The position numbers and the translations under genes are program-made. Source: Clostridia bacterium (lineage in GTDB: Bacteria > Bacillota > Clostridia > Christensenellales > Aristaeellaceae). From it: DNA of 64,000 nt. The notes beneath the pieces are model-generated. The model was not told where the DNA came from and ran no database searches. It saw only the letters and a program-made list of their open reading frames with translations. This document shows, piece after piece, positions 58,499-64,000 of this stretch; positions within the stretch are counted from its first letter, which is position 1, and each line of letters begins with the position of its first letter. The stretch is from assembly GCA_017447185.1 (NCBI GenBank), contig JAFSOC010000011.1, forward strand, positions 1 to 64,000. The letters run 5' to 3'.

Positions 58499-60909
58499 TA
58501 GCCCGCCGCGCGTGCCGTCAGCATACCCTTGATCTCGGACACACCCTTGAACTTCGTGAAATCATCTCCGGCGCCCAGCACCACCAGCGTCGGGGCCTGT
58601 TTCACGCCGTACTTGTTGGTCAGTTCAATGTTCTCCGTCGCAACGACCTTCTTGAAAAGGAATCCTTCCTTCTCCAGCAGGCTGATGGCCAGCTTGCAGT
58701 TCGGGCAGGTCTGGCTCACAAACAGCAGTGCACGGGAATTGCAGGCGCTCTCCGGCTTCTTCTCCTCCACGGGTGCTGCCACGGGAGCGGGCGCTTCCGC
58801 TGCGGGTACCGCCGTCACCGGGCCCTGGTGAGTCAGGTGGGAGTGTCCCACATCGTAAACCTTCCGGTCTTTGAATTCCTGGGCCTTGCCGTCGTTCCAG
58901 TTCTGCACGGGACGGTAGTATCCAGTAATCCGGCTGTACACTTCGGTCTTCGCGCCGCAGTGCGGGCAGGTATACTGCTCACCGTTCAGGTAGCCGTGAT
59001 CCTTGCAGACGGAGTAGGTGGGGCTCATGGTGTAGTAGGGCAGCTTATAGTTTTCCGCGATCTTGCGGACCAGGTTGGCCGCCGCTTTCCAGTCCGGCAG
59101 CTTCTCGCCCAGGAAGGCGTGGAACACGGTGCCGGAGGTGTAAAGGGTCTGCAGCTCATCCTGCACGTCCAGCGCGGAGAAGATATCCTCGCTGTAGCCC
59201 ACAGGCAGGTGGCTGGAGTTGGTGTAGTAGGGGGTGCCGTTCATATTGGCGGTGACGATATCCGGATACTGCTCCTTGTCATGCTTCGCGAAACGGTAGG
59301 AGGTGGACTCGGCCGGCGTGGCTTCCAGGTTGTACAGGTCGCCGTACTGTTCCTGGTAGTCGCTCAGGCGTTCCCGCATGTGATTCAGCACGTCCTGGGC
59401 AAACTTCTGCGCTTCAGGCTGGGTCAGGTCCTTCTTCAGCCAGCGGGCGTTCAGTGCCGCTTCGTTCATGCCCACCAGGCCGATGGTGCTGAAGTGATTG
59501 GCGAAGGTGCCCAGGTACCGCTTGGTGTAGGGATACAGGCCGCCGTCCAGCAGCTTGGTGATAACGGTGCGCTTGGTCTTCAGGCTGCGGGCTGCAATGT
59601 CCATCAGCCGGTCCAGCTGCCGGTAGAAGTCCTTTTCGCTGGAGGATTCGTAGGCCAGCCGCGGCAGGTTGATCGTCACCACGCCGACAGAACCGGTGGA
59701 TTCACCGCTGCCGAAGAAACCGCCGCTCTTCTTGCGCAGTTCCCGCAGGTCCAGCCGCAGGCGGCAGCACATGCTGCGCACGTCGCTGGGCTCCATGTCG
59801 GAGTTGATATAGTTGCTGAAGTAGGGAGTGCCGTATTTCGCGGTCATCTCGAACAGCAGCTTGTTGTTCTCGGTTTCGCTCCAGTCAAAGTCCCGGGTGA
59901 TGGAATAGGTGGGGATCGGATACTGGAATCCGCGGCCGTTGGCGTCGCCTTCGATCATGATCTCAATGAAGGCCTTGTTCACCATGTCCATTTCCTTCTG
60001 GCACTCGCCGTAGGTGAAATCCACTTCCTTGCCGCCGATGATGGCCGGCAGGTTCTGCAGGTCCTTCGGGCAGGTCCAGTCCAGGGTGATGTTGGAGAAA
60101 GGCGCCTGGGTGCCCCAGCGGCTGGGCGTGTTCACGCCGTAGATGAAGCTCTGAATGCACTGCTTGACTTCCTTCTGCGTCAGGTTGTCGATCCGCACGA
60201 AGGGCGCCAGGTAGGTATCAAAGCTGGAGAACGCCTGGGCGCCGGCCCATTCATTCTGCATGATACCCAGGAAATTGACCATCTGGTTGCACAGGGTGGA
60301 CAGATGGCCCGCCGGGGAGCTGGTGATCTTCCCGGGCACGCCGCCCAGGCCTTCCTTGATCAGCTGCTTCAGGCTCCAGCCCGCGCAGTAGCCGGTCAGC
60401 ATGGACAGGTCGTGAATATGGATCGCGGCGCTGCGATGCGCTTCCGCGATTTCGTTGTCGTAGATTTCGCTCAGCCAGTAGTTGGCCGTGATGGCGCCGG
60501 AATTGGACAGGATCAGTCCGCCCACGGAATAGGTTACCGTGGAGTTTTCCTTTACGCGCCAGTCGTTGATGCGCAGATAGTTGTCCACCAGGTCTTTATA
60601 GTTCAGGAGGGCGGAATTGACGTTACGGACTTTCTCGCGCTGTTTCCGGTACAGGATATAGGCTTTGGCCACATCGGCATATCCCGCTTCGGAAAGCACT
60701 TTTTCCACACAGTCCTGGATGCTTTCAACGGTAATTTTGCCGTCGGAGATCAGCGGCTCGTATTCCGCTGTGACCCGCAGGGCCAGCATGTCGATGACGC
60801 TGGGATGATACTGCTTGTCCAGTGCCTCGAATGCTTTGGTAATTGCTTTTGAGATTTTGCTGATTTCAAATTCCGTGACTTTCCCGTCACGTTTTACCAC
60901 CTGATACAT
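58498..60909 (-). CDS. nrdD: Anaerobic ribonucleoside-triphosphate reductase with a fused thioredoxin-like domain
   Basis: An 803-residue class III ribonucleotide reductase that makes dNTPs without oxygen. Residues 1-90 form the ATP-cone (VVKRDGKVTEFEISKISKAI). The barrel carries CNQMVNFLGIMQNEWAGAQAFSS-like segments and conserved cysteines. A zinc site (CPHC) and the glycyl-radical loop (ITGYYRPVQNWNDGK) lie near 650-690. A Pro/Ala-rich linker (about 700-726) leads to a Trx/glutaredoxin-like domain (727-803, CPNC at 735-738), which probably reduces the active site. The ATG after AAAAAGGT is used. NrdR boxes lie upstream. Confidence 0.95.
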   Translation of the reverse strand: MYQVVKRDGKVTEFEISKISKAITKAFEALDKQYHPSVIDMLALRVTAEYEPLISDGKITVESIQDCVEKVLSEAGYADVAKAYILYRKQREKVRNVNSALLNYKDLVDNYLRINDWRVKENSTVTYSVGGLILSNSGAITANYWLSEIYDNEIAEAHRSAAIHIHDLSMLTGYCAGWSLKQLIKEGLGGVPGKITSSPAGHLSTLCNQMVNFLGIMQNEWAGAQAFSSFDTYLAPFVRIDNLTQKEVKQCIQSFIYGVNTPSRWGTQAPFSNITLDWTCPKDLQNLPAIIGGKEVDFTYGECQKEMDMVNKAFIEIMIEGDANGRGFQYPIPTYSITRDFDWSETENNKLLFEMTAKYGTPYFSNYINSDMEPSDVRSMCCRLRLDLRELRKKSGGFFGSGESTGSVGVVTINLPRLAYESSSEKDFYRQLDRLMDIAARSLKTKRTVITKLLDGGLYPYTKRYLGTFANHFSTIGLVGMNEAALNARWLKKDLTQPEAQKFAQDVLNHMRERLSDYQEQYGDLYNLEATPAESTSYRFAKHDKEQYPDIVTANMNGTPYYTNSSHLPVGYSEDIFSALDVQDELQTLYTSGTVFHAFLGEKLPDWKAAANLVRKIAENYKLPYYTMSPTYSVCKDHGYLNGEQYTCPHCGAKTEVYSRITGYYRPVQNWNDGKAQEFKDRKVYDVGHSHLTHQGPVTAVPAAEAPAPVAAPVEEKKPESACNSRALLFVSQTCPNCKLAISLLEKEGFLFKKVVATENIELTNKYGVKQAPTLVVLGAGDDFTKFKGVSEIKGMLTARAAG

Positions 60910-60984
60910 ACCTTTTTCCGCTCCCCATTTTTCTGTTTTTTTGTGTCCCGGAGAGCGCACTTTGCCCTCTCCGCGTGCCTGTCT

Positions 60985-61014
60985 ACTATAGCACGCAGAG
61001 AGGGCGAAAGTCAA
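60985..61014 (-). promoter_or_regulatory. nrdD promoter
   Basis: On the minus strand TTGACT (61014-61009) and TATAGT (60990-60985) have an 18-base spacer, 75 bases before the nrdD ATG. The -35 lies inside a degenerate NrdR box. Confidence 0.82.
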
Positions 61015-61024
61015 TATGTTGTAA
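61009..61024. promoter_or_regulatory. Second, degenerate NrdR box
   Basis: AGTCAATATGTTGTAA matches the NrdR consensus at 11 of 16 positions and is centred 33 bases from the strong box, three helical turns, the usual spacing of tandem NrdR boxes. It overlaps the nrdD -35. Confidence 0.5.
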
Positions 61025-61041
61025 AAGGAAAAACAAATTTA

Positions 61042-61057
61042 ACACTATATCTTGTGT
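61042..61057. promoter_or_regulatory. NrdR box upstream of nrdD
   Basis: ACACTATATCTTGTGT matches the NrdR operator ACACWATATATWGTGT with one mismatch. It lies between nrdG and nrdD and touches the nrdG stop codon. NrdR, with ATP/dATP bound, represses reductase genes. Confidence 0.85.
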
Positions 61058-61746
61058 TATCCCCGGATTTCGGCCTCCGGCACGTATTCCCGTGCAATCG
61101 CAAGGTATTGGGCCATTTCCCCGTCTGCCGGAGCGTGGAATCCTTCAAAGGGAACCGTGTCCCGGTCAGTGAATTTCTGCAGGTAATACCGCTTCGCTCC
61201 CCGGATCCATTCCCCGATTTTCCGGAAGGAATCCGCATCGTGCAGCTCGGCCATGGTGGTGGTCCGGAATTCGTAATCCGTCCGTCCCTCCATCAGCAGG
61301 GATACGCTTTCCCGCACGGGCGCCAGGTCCATCTGCGAAAGGCCGCAGGTCTCCGCGTACTTCTCCGGACTGTTCTTGATATCCATCGCAACGTAGGATA
61401 CCAGACCCCCGTCGATGATTTTCCGCAGCCGCTCCGGATGGGTGCCGTTGGTGTCCAGCTTCAGCGGATATCCCAGCTCCCGGATCTTCTCCGCCAGCCG
61501 GAGCAGGTCGTCTCCCCGCAGCAGCGGCTCCCCGCCCGTCAACGCAACACCCTCCAGCAGTCCCTGCCGTTTTTTCAGGAAAGCCAGCAGCTCCTCTTCC
61601 TCCATCACCGCCGGCGCAGCCCCGTCAATCAGCTCCGCGTTGTGGCAGAAGGGACACCGCAGGTCGCATCCGCCCAGGAAAACCGTGCAGGCAACTTTCC
61701 CCGGAAAGTCCAGCAGCGTCATTTTCTGCAGTCCGTGTATCTTCAT
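61057..61746 (-). CDS. nrdG: Anaerobic ribonucleotide reductase activating protein (radical SAM)
   Basis: A 229-residue radical SAM enzyme that generates the glycyl radical in NrdD. The cluster motif is CDLRCPFC (C27, C31, C34), followed by GGEPLL and DIKNSPEKY. Its stop lies 148 bases from the nrdD start on the same strand, an order activator-then-reductase that is less common than nrdDG. The nrdD promoter and NrdR box lie between them. Confidence 0.94.
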   Translation of the reverse strand: MKIHGLQKMTLLDFPGKVACTVFLGGCDLRCPFCHNAELIDGAAPAVMEEEELLAFLKKRQGLLEGVALTGGEPLLRGDDLLRLAEKIRELGYPLKLDTNGTHPERLRKIIDGGLVSYVAMDIKNSPEKYAETCGLSQMDLAPVRESVSLLMEGRTDYEFRTTTMAELHDADSFRKIGEWIRGAKRYYLQKFTDRDTVPFEGFHAPADGEMAQYLAIAREYVPEAEIRG

Positions 61747-61794
61747 CTTATATATCCTCCGTGAATCTTCTTCCCCATTTTAGTTTTCTGCCTC

Positions 61795-61823
61795 TTGCCC
61801 GTCAACCCCGTATCCTGTATACT
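61795..61823 (+). promoter_or_regulatory. Promoter of the AEC transporter gene
   Basis: TTGCCC and TATACT with a 17-base spacer. The predicted transcript starts just before a heptamer repeat. Confidence 0.7.
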
Positions 61824-61843
61824 TCACTCGTATTCCAACCATC

Positions 61844-61878
61844 CACTGATCACCGACCACTGACCACTGATCACTGAA
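61844..61878 (+). repeat. Heptamer tandem repeat (5 copies) in the AEC 5' leader
   Basis: Five 7-base units, CACTGAT, CACCGAC, CACTGAC, CACTGAT and CACTGAA, lie head to tail between the promoter and the ribosome site of the AEC gene. Confidence 0.85.
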
Positions 61879-61891
61879 CATGGAGGTGCCT

Positions 61892-62824
61892 ATGGCCAGT
61901 TTCAACATCACTTTCAGCAACGTCCTTTTGACCCTGCTGTATCTCGTGCCCGGCTTTCTCCTTTGCAAATTCCGCAAAGTCAAGGCCGAGCACCTGAGCA
62001 CCGCCAGCGTCATCCTGCTGTACGTCTGCGGCCCGGGCCTGTTCCTGAATGCCCTGGTTTCCTTGGACGAATCCCCGGAGATGACAGGCCGGATGGGCCT
62101 GTTCCTGGTGTTCGCCCTTGCCGGCGAATTGCTGCTGATGTTGATCATCCTGCTCCTGCTGGGGAAAAAGCGCCGGGAAAACTTCAGCCTGCGCATGCTG
62201 TCCGTTGCCTCCGTCATGGGCAATGTGGGCTTCTTCGGCATGCCGGTTGTCCGGGCGGTATTTCCCTCCGCGCCGGAAGTCGCCGTCTATTCCTGTGTTT
62301 TCAATGTGGCCCTGAACCTGATCTCCTGGACCATCGCTGTTTTCACCCTTACCGGTGAGAAAAAGTATATTTCCCTGCGGGCCGCCCTGATCAACCCTTC
62401 CGTAATCGCGGCCGCCGTCGGTTTCGTTCTTTATCTCCTGCACGCGAAGAACTGGCTGCCCACCCTCCTGCAGGACGGGTTCCGCTCCCTGGGCAATATG
62501 TCCACCCCGCTGTGCATGGTGATCCTCGGTATCCGCCTGGCGACCATGGATTTCAAATCCCTTTTTACCACGCCGCTGGTCTGGCTTATCTCCGCAGGAA
62601 AGCTCCTGGTCTTTCCCCTTTTCTGCTACCTGCTGGTGCTGCCCTTCCCTCTTGATCCGGTTTTCAAGGGCGCCATCCTGATCCTGGCCGCAACTCCCTG
62701 CGCCAGCATTCTCCTGGGCCTGGCGGAAATCCACCACAGCGGCCAGGAACTGGCCGCCAATTGCGCGCTGCTCTCCACCCTGCTCAGTGTCCTGACCATC
62801 CCGCTGCTGAGTTTGCTGATATAG
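61892..62824 (+). CDS. AEC family transporter
   Basis: A 310-residue membrane protein with about ten helices of the auxin efflux carrier family (YfdV/MleP). GNVGFFGMPVVRAVF and LGNMSTPLCMVILGIRLA are family landmarks, and CASILLGLAEIHH lies near the end. Bacterial members often move malate or other organic acids; the substrate here is unknown. GGAGGTGCCT precedes the ATG. It stops with TAG, showing that TAG works as a normal stop in this genome. Confidence 0.92.
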   Translation: MASFNITFSNVLLTLLYLVPGFLLCKFRKVKAEHLSTASVILLYVCGPGLFLNALVSLDESPEMTGRMGLFLVFALAGELLLMLIILLLLGKKRRENFSLRMLSVASVMGNVGFFGMPVVRAVFPSAPEVAVYSCVFNVALNLISWTIAVFTLTGEKKYISLRAALINPSVIAAAVGFVLYLLHAKNWLPTLLQDGFRSLGNMSTPLCMVILGIRLATMDFKSLFTTPLVWLISAGKLLVFPLFCYLLVLPFPLDPVFKGAILILAATPCASILLGLAEIHHSGQELAANCALLSTLLSVLTIPLLSLLI

Positions 62825-62834
62825 AACCACATAA

Positions 62835-62863
62835 AAAATCCGGGCAGTTTGCCCGGATTTTTC
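62835..62863. terminator. Bidirectional intrinsic terminator
   Basis: A perfect 12-bp stem (62835-62846 with 62850-62861), a three-base loop and T/A-rich ends between the convergent AEC and AraC genes. Confidence 0.9.
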
Positions 62864-62873
62864 AGTTTCAGCA

Positions 62874-63779
62874 TCAGTATGTTCCGTAAATCGCCCGGTA
62901 CTGGGTGGGCGTGCAGCCCTTCTTTTCCCGGAATACCCGGTTGAAGGTCGCGACGGAACCAAATCCGCTTTCGATCGCGATTTCCCGCATGGGCGTATTG
63001 CTCCGGATCAGCAGGTCCATGGCCACCTGCAGCCGCTTCTGGCACAGGTAATCCTTGAATGAATATCCAGTCTGCTTCTTGAAGGACCGGGAGAAATAGT
63101 ACCGGCTGAACCCGGAGAATTCCGCCACGTCATCCAGTGAAAGCTCTTCCCGGAAATGGCTGTTGATATATCCCATGGCCGCGGTGATGACTTCTGAATC
63201 CACGGTGTTGACAGGATCCCGCGGGCGAACCCGGGGATTCAGCAGGTAATGCTGGCCCAGCACCGCATAAGCCCGCATGATGTAGCCGTAGCAGGCCGTG
63301 TTCCACATGACCTCGCCCCGGTCGTACACCGCCTGGGCTTTCAGCAGCGTTTCCCGGATCCGGATATGCGCATCCGATCCGTCATGCAGGTAGAAGGTCC
63401 GGTTAAACTGCTGCAGCATGGACTTTACATCCCGCATGCCGTACAGCGTTTCCGGCTCAAACAGGAACAGGTAGCGGCTGCTTCCCTCCCCCATGGTCAG
63501 GGAGTGCGGAACGTCCGGCGGAAGGATCAGCACTTCACCCTTGCGCACATGATAGATGGAATCCTGTACCATATAATCAACCACGCCGTCCAGCGTCAGG
63601 CAGATTTCAATCGCTGAATGATCGTGATTCTCGTAGCGCCACGGTACGTCGGAAAACCAGATCCGGAAAGATGAATTGTCCGGATAGGTCACATATTCCC
63701 GCCGTCCCTGCATCACCCGGAAACCGTCTTCATAGCGTCGTTCCCGGATTTCCGCGTTGATCCTGCGCTGCTCCGACAT
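62874..63779 (-). CDS. AraC family transcriptional regulator
   Basis: A 301-residue regulator. Residues 20-160 are a cupin-type sensing domain (GEVLILPPDVPHSLTMGEG) and about 200-300 carry two helix-turn-helix motifs (VAEFSGFSRYYFSRSFKKQTG and IAIESGFGSVATFNRVF). It is not a close copy of the AraC gene at 31883. The target is unknown; the AEC transporter is convergent and thus not an obvious one. A membrane protein gene lies upstream on the same strand. Confidence 0.92.
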   Translation of the reverse strand: MSEQRRINAEIRERRYEDGFRVMQGRREYVTYPDNSSFRIWFSDVPWRYENHDHSAIEICLTLDGVVDYMVQDSIYHVRKGEVLILPPDVPHSLTMGEGSSRYLFLFEPETLYGMRDVKSMLQQFNRTFYLHDGSDAHIRIRETLLKAQAVYDRGEVMWNTACYGYIMRAYAVLGQHYLLNPRVRPRDPVNTVDSEVITAAMGYINSHFREELSLDDVAEFSGFSRYYFSRSFKKQTGYSFKDYLCQKRLQVAMDLLIRSNTPMREIAIESGFGSVATFNRVFREKKGCTPTQYRAIYGTY

Positions 63780-63843
63780 CTTCTGTTCCTTTCCGGCTCC
63801 CTTTATGAAAACCTTTTATTGTGGTTCTGCTCTTTGTATCACG

Positions 63844-64000
63844 TCAGTCCAGATCGCTCTTGACAGTGCTGGAGGATACGATGGCCAGTGCAAGGCCCAG
63901 GCCCAGGAAACCGAAGATCAGCATCACGGAGCGCCACGTAATGGTGAACAGGCAGATCTTTTCCCAGGTGGACAGATGCGTTACATCACTGTAAATGCCA
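63844..64000 (-). CDS. C-terminal end of a membrane protein, cut by the window edge
   Basis: Fifty-one codons read leftward to a TGA at 63846-63844. The encoded end has one clear hydrophobic helix (VMLIFGFLGLGLALAIV) and a short polar tail (SSSTVKSDLD). The start is beyond the right edge. Frame and hydrophobic pattern support a real gene, but I cannot identify it. Confidence 0.55.
   Translation of the reverse strand, partial: GIYSDVTHLSTWEKICLFTITWRSVMLIFGFLGLGLALAIVSSSTVKSDLD

Noticed and set aside
58828-60852. A 674-codon plus-strand frame opposite nrdD
   Set aside because: Antisense shadow of nrdD; no ribosome site or known domain.
58471-61878. CRISPR-like array
   Set aside because: The units are 7 bases with no spacers, so they are simple tandem repeats rather than CRISPR repeats.

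Overview
This 64 kb window looks like chromosomal DNA of an anaerobic, GC-rich member of the Clostridia (Bacillota). The anaerobic markers are an oxygen-sensitive class III ribonucleotide reductase (NrdD/NrdG) with an NrdR box, a high-molecular-weight rubredoxin and an Rrf2-type Fe-S regulator. Shine-Dalgarno sites are strong (GGAGG type) and several promoters are near-perfect TTGACA/TATAAT with 17-nt spacers. An intracellular GH10 xylanase and feruloyl-esterase-like hydrolases suggest a gut or rumen plant-fibre habitat; that is inference. There is no rRNA, CRISPR array, insertion sequence, phage or integrase. High GC produces very long antisense open frames, which I treat as shadows.

Layout. 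Positions 1-53 hold the 3' part of tRNA-Val(CAC) and 56-90 a terminator. From 143 to 12383 all genes are on the minus strand: SDR oxidoreductase, DUF5680 protein, YggS-type PLP protein, Mbeg1-like hydrolase, GNAT, then a four-part block (3862-9646) with an adenosine-deaminase-like/Rossmann fusion, an amino-acid ABC ATPase carrying an RsbW-like tail, and a binding-protein/permease fusion interrupted by an in-frame amber codon. A hypothetical protein, a CDF metal exporter, a P-loop kinase and an HD phosphohydrolase follow upstream. Positions 12551-15924 carry flavodoxin, peroxiredoxin, PspC, DNA repair methyltransferase and 2-hydroxyacid dehydrogenase genes.

Positions 15939-26522 are dense in small modifying enzymes, mostly on the minus strand: a CPT-like kinase, three methyltransferases, a Nudix hydrolase, seven GNAT genes (one with two GNAT domains), a DUF3795-metallohydrolase fusion and an APH(3')-like kinase. 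Five of them form a tight operon behind a strong promoter, a 32-codon leader ORF and an intrinsic terminator, which looks like inducible attenuation. Positions 26657-34870 contain esterases, a VOC protein, a flavodoxin, the GH10 xylanase, an ABC exporter, an AraC regulator, a MATE exporter and an Rrf2 regulator; the xylanase and MATE promoters share one 15-bp motif.

Positions 34933-41189 are a second-messenger module: two paralogous solute-binding sensors, one without an output domain and one fused to a degenerate GGDEF plus an intact EAL, together with a dCache-HAMP-GGDEF cyclase. Positions 41261-45820 are an envelope/secreted cluster (phosphodiester glycosidase, CotH kinase, leucine-rich repeat protein, polysaccharide deacetylase). 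The remainder holds YbaK, YczE, more GNATs, an esterase, a TrkA-C protein, a MATE pump followed by a proline-rich MarR repressor with a striking operator, an HD-GYP response regulator, a CorC-type exporter, an ImmA/IrrE peptidase, trxB, nrdD, nrdG, an AEC transporter and an AraC regulator. A membrane protein runs off the right end.
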